Positions 52,583-61,369 are shown, numbered from the stretch's first letter. The stretch: 64,000 bases of DNA from G963556115 sp963677015 (GCA_963677015.1 OY781533.1:124001-188000); one strand, 5' to 3'. Program-made: numbers and translations. Notes: generated by a model from the letters alone, not told the origin.

Positions 52583-53320
52583 ATGAGTAATAATATACTG
52601 TGGTATTATCAGTTTAATAATGATAGAGCGGGTCCGGTAACTGAGGAGGAGATGGTGGAATTGATTGCCAGAGGCACTGTACAGCGTGGAACTCTGGTAT
52701 GGCGTGAGGGAATGTCTGACTGGCAGCAGGCATATTTGACAGAGCTTAACAGTCTGTTTACTCCGTCAATGTCTGCAGATGGGGAGAATTCCGGACAGTT
52801 GGATGGTATTAGAGAATATCTTATTTCAAAGGTTAATTTTCCGCAAAAGCTGCGGGCATGGTTTTTAATTTTCTGTATTGCTCAGTGCTTATCGGTATTC
52901 CTTGCGGCTCTTGGCCCCTTAACTTTGCTTTCTGCTGTTGTTTCTACATTTTTCGGGCTGCTTATAATGTATCATGTCTGGAGAGTTATCCCGGAAGATA
53001 AACGGATGTTTTCACCTTTTATGACGGTTATTCTGATGATAATTCCTTTACTAAATCTGGTATGGGTATTTTACTGTTATTATTCTGCTGCTAAGAAAAT
53101 AAACGTGGAGCTTGCTGCAAGAGGTGAGGAATATCGGGTAAACGAGTACCTTGCATTGGCTTATGGAATTATTGTAGTTGCTCTTTCCGGCTTTTTTGTG
53201 GTAACTGTACTTTCCGGGGCAGTTCTGGCTACTCTAAATCTTACCTTGGTGGTGGCCACTGTATTTATTCAAATCTATATGATGCGGTCATTCGTGATTT
53301 CTCTGGTCAAACTTATTTGA
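52583..53320 (+). CDS. GYF-like (DUF4339) domain membrane protein
   Basis: ATG 52583 has six bases to AGGAG; ATG 52580 is directly before it. The 245-residue protein starts with a GYF_2/DUF4339-type domain (LWYYQFNNDRAGPVTEEEMVELIARGTVQRGTLVWREGMSDWQQA), a small peptide-binding fold found in bacterial membrane proteins. About four to five membrane spans follow in the C-terminal part (~90-245). Proteins of this kind are poorly understood; the GYF-like domain probably faces the cytoplasm and binds a proline-rich or other linear motif. It may close the signalling region. Confidence 0.75.
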   Translation: MSNNILWYYQFNNDRAGPVTEEEMVELIARGTVQRGTLVWREGMSDWQQAYLTELNSLFTPSMSADGENSGQLDGIREYLISKVNFPQKLRAWFLIFCIAQCLSVFLAALGPLTLLSAVVSTFFGLLIMYHVWRVIPEDKRMFSPFMTVILMIIPLLNLVWVFYCYYSAAKKINVELAARGEEYRVNEYLALAYGIIVVALSGFFVVTVLSGAVLATLNLTLVVATVFIQIYMMRSFVISLVKLI

Positions 53321-53474
53321 AGCTCATTACAATATTACTAAAATTAGCTCTTATTGTACAATATTTATAAAATTAATGATGTATAATCCAGATATCACTT
53401 TACATTGCGTTTAAATGTTTTAGACACTTATTTTACTGTCTTTATGTTTTAAGTGATATTTTGAGAGAGAGAGA

Positions 53475-54371
53475 ATGACGGCAATACCGGTATGTTTTGT
53501 GACAGGCTTCTTAGGATCAGGTAAGACCACCTTTATTCAAAGGCTGGTTGAACAGTACCACAGTAAGAAGATTGTTTATCTTGTTAATGAGTTTTCTCCC
53601 AAGGATATTGATGGTGAGAGGCTAAACCTTCCCGCAGATGAACTGGTAAAAATACCTGGGGGCAGTATCTTCTGTAAGTGCCTGACAGGTCAGTTTCTCA
53701 AGGTTCTGCGTCAGATTAGCGAGATGGCAGTTGATGGTGTGGTTATTGAAGCTAGCGGTATTGCCAATCCTCGTGTTGCCGGGGACATGTTTAAAGAGAC
53801 CAAGCTTGACGAAGTCTTTGCTATTCGTTCAATTGTTGCGATAGTAGATCCCCGATCATTTCAGAAGTTATGTCGAACCCTTCCAAATATAAAAGAGCAG
53901 ATTGCGGCTGCGACTCAGATAATCATCAATAAAATAGATAAGTTTTCGGCTGAGAAGATTGATGAAACAGTTTCTTCTGTTTGTAAATTTAATTCTACTG
54001 CTTCTATTTTAAAGACTGAGTTTTGTAAAGTTGATATCGATGTTTTCGCTGATTTTGGTGTCGTTGGCAGTGGTGGCGATTATGCAAAATGTAAAGATCC
54101 GAATTTCTGTCAGGTCACAATAAATGTAGCTGATATGGAGAGTTTTGGCGAGTTAAAGCGTAAGCTTAGTCTACTGGGTGATGACCTTTACCGGGTGAAG
54201 GGTTGTGTCTCAGGAGCTGATAATAATCTTATTGCGATCGATTATGATGGTGGAGACTGGTCGCAGCGGATAGATGGGGTTAGCAGGGCTGAAGAATCCG
54301 GAAGTCTAGTGGTGATTGCGTCCGGGTATAGAGAGAGCACTCTGCAGGGTATAAGAGAGAGATTTGGCTGA
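53475..54371 (+). CDS. CobW/COG0523-family GTPase
   Basis: The 298-residue protein starts with the COG0523 pattern CFVTGFLGSGKTTFIQRL (Walker A). The switch segment is EASGIANP and the base-recognition motif is NKID. The usual CxCC metal motif is altered: the sequence GSIFCKCL keeps two cysteines in CxC. Family members are metal chaperones for zinc, cobalt/B12 or nitrile hydratase. The next gene, 58 bases downstream, is a corrinoid protein, which suggests a role in B12 loading, activation or metal supply. The C-terminal CobW_C domain (~210-298) is present. Confidence 0.85.
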   Translation: MTAIPVCFVTGFLGSGKTTFIQRLVEQYHSKKIVYLVNEFSPKDIDGERLNLPADELVKIPGGSIFCKCLTGQFLKVLRQISEMAVDGVVIEASGIANPRVAGDMFKETKLDEVFAIRSIVAIVDPRSFQKLCRTLPNIKEQIAAATQIIINKIDKFSAEKIDETVSSVCKFNSTASILKTEFCKVDIDVFADFGVVGSGGDYAKCKDPNFCQVTINVADMESFGELKRKLSLLGDDLYRVKGCVSGADNNLIAIDYDGGDWSQRIDGVSRAEESGSLVVIASGYRESTLQGIRERFG

Positions 54372-54429
54372 CTGCAGGGAGTAATTGAGCAGTCCTAGAG
54401 AGAACGAGAGAAGAGAAAGAGAGAGTAAA

Positions 54430-55056
54430 ATGGCAGAATTATCAGAGTTGACAGATGCAGTGGCTAGCGGTAAAAGAAAGATTGTAAAGAATATCGTGCC
54501 GGAATTTATTGATGGTGGTGTTGCACCTGAGAAGATTCTAGACGCTATGCTGGTGGCTATGAATGAAATTGGAGCTAAGTTTAAAAAGAATGAAATTTTT
54601 GTACCTGAAGTTCTTATTGCCGCCCGTGCAATGAATACCGGCATGGAACTTCTGGAGCCGGTTCTTGTCGCTTCCGGTCTGCAGCCGGAGCATAAAGTAG
54701 TGATCGGAACGGTTAAAGGTGACCTTCATGATATTGGTAAGAATCTTGTCGGTATGATGCTCAAGGGGGCAAATTTTGAAGTTGTTGATCTCGGAAGTGA
54801 TGTTTCACCAGAGGTCTTCCTGGAAAAGGCTAAAGAGATAGGCGCATCGGCAATTGCACTATCTGCGCTTTTAACTACAACTATGCCTGCAATGTCTGAG
54901 ACGGTAAAGGTATTTAAAGAAGCCGGTCTGGAGAACGTAAAGGTTATGGTTGGTGGTGCGCCGGTAACTCAGGCTTTCTGTGATGAAATTGGCGCTGATG
55001 GCTATGCTCCTGACGCTGCCAGTGCAGTAGACTGTATCAAAAGTCTTATTGCCTGA
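54430..55056 (+). CDS. Corrinoid-binding methyltransferase protein (MtbC/MtaC type)
   Basis: ATG 54430 is chosen as the first ATG after a purine-rich stretch; an earlier frame start at 54385 gives a highly basic, repetitive leader. The 208-residue protein has the helical B12-binding cap domain, then the B12 site GDLHDIGKNLV (DxHxxG), SALLTTT (SxL) and VGGAPVT. Such proteins carry methyl groups between a substrate methyltransferase (methanol, methylamine, methoxylated aromatics) and tetrahydrofolate or coenzyme M. No methyltransferase subunit is adjacent in the window. The CobW-type GTPase upstream is probably functionally linked. Confidence 0.9.
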   Translation: MAELSELTDAVASGKRKIVKNIVPEFIDGGVAPEKILDAMLVAMNEIGAKFKKNEIFVPEVLIAARAMNTGMELLEPVLVASGLQPEHKVVIGTVKGDLHDIGKNLVGMMLKGANFEVVDLGSDVSPEVFLEKAKEIGASAIALSALLTTTMPAMSETVKVFKEAGLENVKVMVGGAPVTQAFCDEIGADGYAPDAASAVDCIKSLIA

Positions 55057-55089
55057 TCGTAATATAGATTTTTAGATTTAAAAGATTAT

Positions 55090-55125
55090 CCGGGAGCCGC
55101 TTTAATGCGGTTTCCGGGTTTTTTA
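55090..55125 (+). terminator. Terminator after the corrinoid protein gene
   Basis: A hairpin built from CCGG and GCCGC arms (with G-T pairs) encloses TTTAAT and is followed by a run of T residues. Confidence 0.82.
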
Positions 55126-55217
55126 TGTTCAGCAGATTAAAGGTGAATTATTAAAAATGTCGACTTTATCTAAGGCTTGCCGGGTTATCGGTTATAAATG
55201 CTGTTTGAAAAACAGTA

Positions 55218-55255
55218 ACAATAAAGCCGGGTGCAGTTATATTGGCTGCCCCCGG
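55218..55255 (-). terminator. Terminator of the PPK2 gene
   Basis: CCGGG-GCAG pairs with CTGC-CCCGG (one mismatch). Read on the minus strand it is followed by CTTTATTGTT. It lies 26 bases beyond the PPK2 stop. Confidence 0.7.
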
Positions 55256-55280
55256 TCTTATTGAATTTTGCTGTAGTGTA

Positions 55281-56108
55281 TTATTCAGGTATAATAACTT
55301 TATCAAGATTTGGTTCCGGAGCGGGAAATTCACAATGAAGTTTATTAAGATGTGAGCGTATTATTCTGGCTATAATGATGTTTCTCCACCATTTTTTATC
55401 GCCAGGGATGACATACCAAGGCGCATGCTCGGTTGAGCAGTTGTTAATTGCCAGTTCATAGGTCTTCATATACTGATCCCAGAATTTACGCTCGGCGATA
55501 TCGGATGAAGTGAATTTCCAGTTTTTCTCTGCTTTGTCCAGTCTGTCCTGAATACGTTTCTTCTGTTCATCCTTGGAGATATGCAGAAATAGTTTGATCA
55601 CATGGGTATTGCTGTCATGCAGCAGATATTCAAAGTTATTAATATGGGTGTAGCGCCTTTCAATTACCTCTTTAGGGGCAAGTTTATGTACACGCTGGAT
55701 GAGGACATCTTCGTAATGTGAACGGTTGAAGATAGTAATCATGCCATGCTTTGGAGTGCAGGTGTGTATACGCCAGAGAAAATCATGTGATATCTCTTTG
55801 GGATTTGGCTGCTTGAATGAATGTACCCGTACACCCTGAGGATTAAGCGGACCGAATACTTTTCTAATAGTTCCGTCTTTACCTCCGGTATCCATCGCCT
55901 GAATAACGACAAGAATTGACTTTTTCCCTTCAGCATATAAACGGTTCTGCAGCAACTTTAAATCATCATGGATTTCGGCAAGAAAAGTGTCGCCGTCAGA
56001 TCGTTTCATATCGGGCTTCTCAAGGGTTGGGGTTTTGCTGAGGTCTACTTTGTCTTTTGGTGTGATTCGGTAATTTTTGATAAATTTTTCATCGGTATCA
56101 TTGTGCAT
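55281..56108 (-). CDS. ppk2: Polyphosphate kinase 2 family protein
   Basis: The 275-residue protein has a single PPK2 domain. Walker A is QAMDTGGKDGTIR, and the lid/Walker B region is NRSHYEDVLIQRVH. Such enzymes transfer phosphate between polyphosphate and nucleotides (making ADP/ATP or GTP from mono- or diphosphates). Length suits the single-domain classes; class I or III is more likely than II, but phosphate preference cannot be read by eye. It is a single-gene minus-strand unit between the corrinoid gene and lon. Confidence 0.9.
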   Translation of the reverse strand: MHNDTDEKFIKNYRITPKDKVDLSKTPTLEKPDMKRSDGDTFLAEIHDDLKLLQNRLYAEGKKSILVVIQAMDTGGKDGTIRKVFGPLNPQGVRVHSFKQPNPKEISHDFLWRIHTCTPKHGMITIFNRSHYEDVLIQRVHKLAPKEVIERRYTHINNFEYLLHDSNTHVIKLFLHISKDEQKKRIQDRLDKAEKNWKFTSSDIAERKFWDQYMKTYELAINNCSTEHAPWYVIPGDKKWWRNIIIARIIRSHLNKLHCEFPAPEPNLDKVIIPE

Positions 56109-56333
56109 AGCCTTACTCCATCCGTTAATAAAATAACAATGTCTCTGTTATTCGCAGTTTCATTGCCGGTAAAATAATGTGACCGGTATCCCCGGAATAT
56201 GGTTGTTTTCCGTCTCCGCCGGATTTATAGCAATCCGGTTAATACATTTTTAATGTGTAGTATGTAATAACCGGATAATTATTGGCTGTGATGGCTGTCT
56301 GCAGTTTTATCTTGGTTTGAATACTACTGGTTA

Positions 56334-58865
56334 TCAGTCATCAGAATTGTCGGCTCTTTCCTTATCGTTTATTTTTTGATAGTGTTGCTGACGCTTTGCG
56401 ACAGCTTCTTCTGTAAAGACATTAGGGAAAGCCAGATTCAGTACCTCTGTAACCTCTTCAACCGGGTAGAATTTGATACCGTTCATTACTTCTTTAGGCA
56501 GATCATGGAGATCCTTCATATTCGGTTGTGGCAATACCACCTCTTTTATTCCTGCCAAATGTGCACCTATCATTTTTTCCTTGATGCCGCCAACCGGCAG
56601 AACCTTGCCCCGTAAAGTTATTTCACCGGTCATTGCCAGGCGTGACTTTACCCGCTTGTTCAGCAGCATGCTTACAAGCGATGTTACCAGCGTGACGCCT
56701 GCGGAAGGTCCGTCTTTAGGTGTGGCTCCTTCCGGGAAGTGAATGTGGATATCCGAATTTTCATAGAATTCCGGATTAAGTCCAAGCTCAGCGGCGTGGG
56801 TTCTGGTCCAGGATAGAGCTGCGGCTGCTGATTCCTTGATAACATCTCCAAGACTGCCGGTAAGCTGCATCTGTTTGCCACCGGGCATTGAGGTTGATTC
56901 AATGAAAAGTACATCGCCGCCGACCGATGTCCAGACCAGACCGACTGCGACACCTGCGGCGTTGGAGCGTTTAATAAGTTCATTGGTGAAATCTTGAGGT
57001 CCGAGAAGTTTCTCTACCAATTTAACATTTACGTTGAATGGTCCCTTCTGACCTTTGGCGATATCCACTGCAATCTTACGGACAACAGTGGCGAGCTCGC
57101 GTTCGAGCGAACGCAGACCGGCTTCTCTGGTATAACCGCGCATAATAAAATCTATAGCACTTTTATTGAATTTAATCTGTGAGGCTTTCAGTCCGTGATC
57201 CTTAAGAACCCTTGGGATCAGATAACGTTTGGCAATCTCATGCTTTTCCAGACTGGAGTAACCGGGTAGAGAAATAATCTCCATACGGTCATAAAGTGCG
57301 TCAGGGATTGTATCTACGGTATTGGCTGTCGCAATAAAGACAACCTTTGAAAGATCAAAATTAACATCAAGATAATGATCGGAGAATTCATTGTTCTGTT
57401 CCGGATCGAGTGCCTCAAGGAGTGCTGAAGACGGATCACCACGCATGTCACTGACCAGTTTGTCAATCTCGTCAAGCATGAATACAGGATTTCTGGATTC
57501 TGCACGGCGCAGTCCCTGGATTATACGTCCTGGAAGAGCCCCTATATAGGTACGTCTATGACCGCGTATCTCCGCTTCATCCCGGACACCGCCGAGTGAG
57601 TGGCGTACAAATTTGCGATTCATGGCTTTGGCGATACTCTTGCCAAGAGAGGTTTTGCCGACTCCCGGAGGGCCTACAAGGCATAGAATAGGGCTCTTGC
57701 CTTCAGGGTTGATCTTCTTTACTGCCAGATACTCAATTATGCGCTCTTTAACTTTCTTCAGATTGTAGTGATCGGCATCCAGTATTTCCTGTGCCCGTTT
57801 TATATTGATTTCGTCCTTGGTCTCTTTATTCCAGGGGAGTGACACCATCCAGTCGAGATAGGTCATGGATACGGTGTATTCCGCACTTCCTGACTGCATC
57901 TTCTCAAGACGGCTTAATTCGCGTTTTGCTTCCTGCATGGCGTGCTCGGGCAGTCCTGCTTCTTCGAGTTTTTTGGCCATTTCTTCCAGTTCATAGCTGC
58001 CTTCATCATCACCAAGTTCGTTGCGTATGGCTTTGAGCTGCTCTCTAAGGAAGTATTCCCGCTGTCCTTCGCCGATTCGTTCTTTAACACTCTGCTGAAT
58101 TCTGTTGCCCAGTTCGACAATCTGCATATTCTTGCCGAGCATGACAGTGAGAGCTTCCATACGTTTCATGACGTTCATCTCATCCAGTATTTCAAGGCGC
58201 TGGTCATGGGTAATATCTATATTACTCGCGACAAGATCGCTGAAGCGTCCCGGATGGTCGATATTATGGGCTGTGACTTTGATGTCTTCCGGAAATTGCA
58301 GAATATCTGTAAGACGGTTAAATTCTTTACGCAGGCTGCTGAAAAGAGCTTTTGACTGAATATTATTTGGAACCTTCTCCTCCAGAATCTGAATTTTAGC
58401 TGTTGCATGCGGTTCGATCTGGGTGTATTCAGTAATTTCCGCTCTGCTGAGTCCCTGAATAAGCAGACGCATCTCGCCTTCAGGAAGTTTGAACATCTTC
58501 AGAACCGCTGCAACGCAGCCAATGCTGTGAATAGCATCGGTATCGCTGCTGTCTTCCATCGGTCTTTCCAGTGGGGCTATAATCAGCAGTTTGTCTCCGA
58601 TGAGAGAATCATCTATCATCTTCATATCCCGTTCATGGGATATGGATAGCGGTGCGATCATATCAGGATATAATACAATGTCGCTGGCCGCGAGTACCGG
58701 CAGTTTTCCTGGAATTTTCATCTCATCATTGCCGCTACCTATAACATTGTTATTTATATCTATTACTACATCCTCGCTTATGCGGGCATCCTGGGTAGGG
58801 CGCTTACTCTTGGAGGTGGTTTTTTTCTTGGTAGTTTTCTTTTTGGTGGTCTTCTTTTTCGCCAT
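56334..58865 (-). CDS. lon: ATP-dependent protease Lon
   Basis: The 843-residue protein is a LonA protease. It has an unusual lysine-rich N-terminus made of repeated KKKTT units (residues ~3-17). The LON substrate domain (~50-250), Walker A GPPGVGKTSLGKSIA, Walker B PVFMLDEIDK and the Ser-Lys dyad (PKDGPSAGVTL serine; TLRGKVLPVGGIKEK lysine) follow and are intact. Lon degrades damaged and regulatory proteins. Its neighbour hsp20, 53 bases upstream, suggests a joint stress-response operon; a heat-shock promoter was not resolved. Confidence 0.97.
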   Translation of the reverse strand: MAKKKTTKKKTTKKKTTSKSKRPTQDARISEDVVIDINNNVIGSGNDEMKIPGKLPVLAASDIVLYPDMIAPLSISHERDMKMIDDSLIGDKLLIIAPLERPMEDSSDTDAIHSIGCVAAVLKMFKLPEGEMRLLIQGLSRAEITEYTQIEPHATAKIQILEEKVPNNIQSKALFSSLRKEFNRLTDILQFPEDIKVTAHNIDHPGRFSDLVASNIDITHDQRLEILDEMNVMKRMEALTVMLGKNMQIVELGNRIQQSVKERIGEGQREYFLREQLKAIRNELGDDEGSYELEEMAKKLEEAGLPEHAMQEAKRELSRLEKMQSGSAEYTVSMTYLDWMVSLPWNKETKDEINIKRAQEILDADHYNLKKVKERIIEYLAVKKINPEGKSPILCLVGPPGVGKTSLGKSIAKAMNRKFVRHSLGGVRDEAEIRGHRRTYIGALPGRIIQGLRRAESRNPVFMLDEIDKLVSDMRGDPSSALLEALDPEQNNEFSDHYLDVNFDLSKVVFIATANTVDTIPDALYDRMEIISLPGYSSLEKHEIAKRYLIPRVLKDHGLKASQIKFNKSAIDFIMRGYTREAGLRSLERELATVVRKIAVDIAKGQKGPFNVNVKLVEKLLGPQDFTNELIKRSNAAGVAVGLVWTSVGGDVLFIESTSMPGGKQMQLTGSLGDVIKESAAAALSWTRTHAAELGLNPEFYENSDIHIHFPEGATPKDGPSAGVTLVTSLVSMLLNKRVKSRLAMTGEITLRGKVLPVGGIKEKMIGAHLAGIKEVVLPQPNMKDLHDLPKEVMNGIKFYPVEEVTEVLNLAFPNVFTEEAVAKRQQHYQKINDKERADNSDD

Positions 58866-58918
58866 TATTTTCTTTCTATAGGTTATCTTCTATGCTAAAA
58901 GTAAGAGTTGATAAATTT

Positions 58919-59311
58919 TCAGTCGATATCGATGGTAATGGGATCTTCCACCGGCGCATTTAATTTGGGTAATACAACTTCAAGTACGCCATTGCAGATA
59001 TTTGCCTTCCCGAGATCGACCGGACAGGGCAGATCAATAATACGCTCGAATTGTCCGTGTCTTATTTCAAGCTGTCTGTAACATTTTATAAGTTTTGGCT
59101 TTTCATATTTTCTGGTACCGCGGACAATGAGCCTTGCATTGTCCAGTGTCAGTTCTATATCCGCTGCATCTACTCCCGGAAGGTTTATAATCGCAATTAT
59201 TTCCAGTTTGGTTTCGAAAATATCTGCTTCCGGTATCCAGGTGTCATGAGAAATAGTGGGTTTTTTATTCAGCGCCGTTGCTGATTTGTAGTATTTACAA
59301 TAATATGCCAT
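58919..59311 (-). CDS. Small heat-shock protein (Hsp20/alpha-crystallin)
   Basis: The 130-residue protein has an alpha-crystallin domain: a start of strand IFETKLEIIAIINLPGVDAADIELTLDNARLIVRGTRK, then RQLEIRHGQFERIIDLPCPVD and the conserved end KANICNGVLEVVLPK. This matches the A-x-x-x-n-GvL motif of sHSPs. It is an ATP-independent holdase that keeps denatured proteins soluble. The N-terminal arm is short and Lys/Tyr-rich. It stands 53 bases upstream of lon on the same strand, so the two are likely co-transcribed. Confidence 0.93.
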   Translation of the reverse strand: MAYYCKYYKSATALNKKPTISHDTWIPEADIFETKLEIIAIINLPGVDAADIELTLDNARLIVRGTRKYEKPKLIKCYRQLEIRHGQFERIIDLPCPVDLGKANICNGVLEVVLPKLNAPVEDPITIDID

Positions 59312-59525
59312 GGTTATACCTCATATTACATTGATTAATATATTATATTGAACATGGTTGCGGTAAAATTTGCAAGCATTTTTTGTTATTATGTCCTATT
59401 TTATAATTAGGAGTTATAAGCTGTTAGCGGGCGGGATTTTTGTTAATTTGTTAAAATACAAAGAACGGAATTAGGAATTATCGTTGGAATTGGTGATATA
59501 AAATAAACTGGGTTATCTACAGCAG

Positions 59526-59927
59526 TTATTTGTGAGCGAGCTGAAGCAGTTTATCAAATCGTGGATCACCTTTAAGATTGCTCAAATCCGGGTCTTCAAC
59601 CATATGTACATGATCACGGTATCCGAGGCAGATTGCTTCTTCAAGTGTGCGCAGGGCATTGTCGGTATCATTGACCAGTGCATAGCTGCAGGCGAGATTA
59701 TAGGTTATAAGTGCATCTGATGCTTTGATCTCACGCAGGCGCTTGTCGTAAAGCAGGCCATCATGATAATATCCCAGTGCTGTGAGTGAATTTGCGGCAC
59801 TCTGCAGGGCTTCGAACTGATAGGGGCGCTTGTCTAATACTGCAAGTGAAAACTCTGCAATAAAGGTGTAGTGTTCGCGTTCCCTGTCATTCAGACTGTC
59901 AAAACGTTGGCTGTCACAAGGTCCCAT
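59526..59927 (-). CDS. Small TPR-repeat protein
   Basis: The 133-residue protein has about two to three TPR-type helical pairs (FEALQSAANSLTALGYYHDGLLYDKRLREI; ALITYNLACSYALVNDTDNALRTLEEAICLGYRDH). No signal peptide is visible, so it is probably cytoplasmic. The start MGPCDSQRF follows a moderate AAGGAAAAA site. It lies 83 bases after the unrecognised protein at 60011-60715 on the same strand. TPR proteins mostly mediate protein contacts; the partner is unknown. A last segment VEDPDLSNLKGDPRFDKLL matches the end of many TPR proteins. Confidence 0.75.
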   Translation of the reverse strand: MGPCDSQRFDSLNDREREHYTFIAEFSLAVLDKRPYQFEALQSAANSLTALGYYHDGLLYDKRLREIKASDALITYNLACSYALVNDTDNALRTLEEAICLGYRDHVHMVEDPDLSNLKGDPRFDKLLQLAHK

Positions 59928-59971
59928 TGCTGTTATTTTTTCCTTAATACGTTTTGTTACTTATCTTATTA

Positions 59972-59995
59972 ATAGCCCCTTGTTACAGGGGCTAT
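59972..59995 (-). terminator. Terminator of the gene at 60011-60715
   Basis: ATAGCCCCT pairs perfectly with AGGGGCTAT around the loop TGTTAC. On the minus strand a short AT-rich run follows. Readthrough into the TPR gene is possible. Confidence 0.65.
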
Positions 59996-60010
59996 CAATA
60001 ATAATATTAA

Positions 60011-60715
60011 TCAGAGACTGGATACCTGTCTGACTTCATCCTCGGTTACATCTTCCCAGTCACGTCGTTTGAGAAATGCAGCGACATACGCTTCATCCTG
60101 GAATTTGTCCCAGAGCAGAGATATCATTTTTTCCCGTGCCATCTCTTCGGTGTATCTGTCACCCGCAACTTTGGTAATGCGATTCAGAGTTTCTTCTTTA
60201 TTTTCATGTTCGCCCAATGAAGCAAGAACGGCTTCTTCAGCGCGTTCTTTCCAATCTTCATTTGCTACCAGTCCAAATCCTTCATCTATCTCAAGATCTT
60301 CTGCTTCTTCCTGATCCTGAACACTGTTAGAGGAGGGAGTTGACTTTGCTGCAGGAGACGACGGTACCGCAGGTGAAGCAGTCTGCGCACTCACTACCGC
60401 CGCCCTAGGCAGTTCCGATTCCTCGTCATCCTCTGCACGTTCCTGCTTAAGATCTTCAGGATCTGCCGGAGAGCCATGAACGAAGGAACCGTCTTCGCCA
60501 AAAAGATCGAGTGCTTCGATAAAATTTGCCGCTTCCTTGGTGTTACGAAGATTGAACTGAGCTGTGGCTTTGAGACCTCCATTACGAATCTGATCTATAC
60601 GCGCATTTATTTTGCGCAGATTGTTGAATGGAAGACGGGCACACTCACCGTAGCTGAAGGTAACGACTACCTCGTATACCCCGCCGCGTCTGTCACTGAC
60701 TTGAATCGTGCTCAT
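60011..60715 (-). CDS. Acidic protein of unknown function
   Basis: I do not recognise this 234-residue protein. The first ~80 residues look strand- and helix-containing (IQVSDRRGGVYEVVVTFSYGECARLPFNNLRKINARID). A long low-complexity linker rich in Glu, Asp, Ser, Ala and Pro spans ~85-145. The C-terminal ~85 residues are helical and charged (EDWKERAEEAVLASLGEHENKEETLNRITKVAGDRYTEEMAREKM). No signal peptide or membrane span is visible. It has its own upstream start (ATG 60715) and a terminator-like hairpin. Two folded domains joined by a flexible linker suggest an adaptor. Confidence 0.6.
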   Translation of the reverse strand: MSTIQVSDRRGGVYEVVVTFSYGECARLPFNNLRKINARIDQIRNGGLKATAQFNLRNTKEAANFIEALDLFGEDGSFVHGSPADPEDLKQERAEDDEESELPRAAVVSAQTASPAVPSSPAAKSTPSSNSVQDQEEAEDLEIDEGFGLVANEDWKERAEEAVLASLGEHENKEETLNRITKVAGDRYTEEMAREKMISLLWDKFQDEAYVAAFLKRRDWEDVTEDEVRQVSSL

Positions 60716-61105
60716 ATAATAGCCTCCTGCTAAATTATAAGTTTAAAAACGATTGGTTTATATAGTATAAAATATTATACATTAATAAATGGTTCTTTAA
60801 AGACCAAATCGTATTAATTTGCAAAATTTTTAATGGATTTACGCAGGAAACAGTATTATCTGCCATGATTGTCTGACTTAAAATTATAGCATTATTTTAC
60901 TGGAAAAGGATTTATTCTTTTGTTTTATCAGCAATTGATAAGTATCGATATTGACTTATACCTTAATTATTAAGGTTTTTGTTTAGCGGCCAATTATGGG
61001 GTACTGATTTCTGGTAAAAATTAATGCATAATTTTATGATAATTTGACACTTTACTCTAAGTGTGGTATAATACTAATGGATGAAAATTGATCGGGAGAA
61101 ATACA
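60716..61105 (+). other. 390-base divergent intergenic region
   Basis: This AT-rich stretch lies between the minus-strand acidic-protein gene and the plus-strand 87-residue gene. It carries the strong promoter at 61044-61072. No other open frame or hairpin stood out. Confidence 0.6.
61044..61072 (+). promoter_or_regulatory. Consensus sigma70-type promoter
   Basis: TTGACA (61044-61049) and TATAAT (61067-61072) are both perfect and 17 bases apart. The start point would be near 61080, giving a short leader before ATG 61106. It is the closest match to the consensus I noticed in the window. Confidence 0.85.
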
Positions 61106-61369
61106 ATGGGATGGCCTCCATGGCCCCCTGTGATGCAGCCACGCGGGGCAATAGACAGTATTATTAAGGTAACAATGCCTGGAGAAGGTATGATCTCCAA
61201 GCTCGGTGATGTTGTTGAAGAGGTTGATCCTACGCGAAATCTTAACCGGGTTCTCGGTAAAGATGCGGTTGTTACCGGCGGTGGGAAAGCGTGGACGAAA
61301 TCTCAGGAGAATAGTACTAACAATATTGCCAAAGAAGTTCCGGGGCTTCCGGATAATCTTTATGCCTGA
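61106..61369 (+). CDS. 87-residue protein behind a consensus promoter
   Basis: ATG 61106 follows GGGAGAA; an in-frame TTG at 61088 lies before it. I recognise no family. The sequence opens MGWPPWPPVMQPRG, a Trp/Pro-rich start, then has a predicted strand (AIDSIIKVTMPGEG) and a long polar, Gly/Asn-rich tail. There is no signal peptide or membrane span. The perfect promoter and a downstream hairpin define a single-gene unit, so it should be highly expressed. The Pro/Trp start could bind a GYF- or WW-like domain; this is speculative. Confidence 0.65.
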   Translation: MGWPPWPPVMQPRGAIDSIIKVTMPGEGMISKLGDVVEEVDPTRNLNRVLGKDAVVTGGGKAWTKSQENSTNNIAKEVPGLPDNLYA

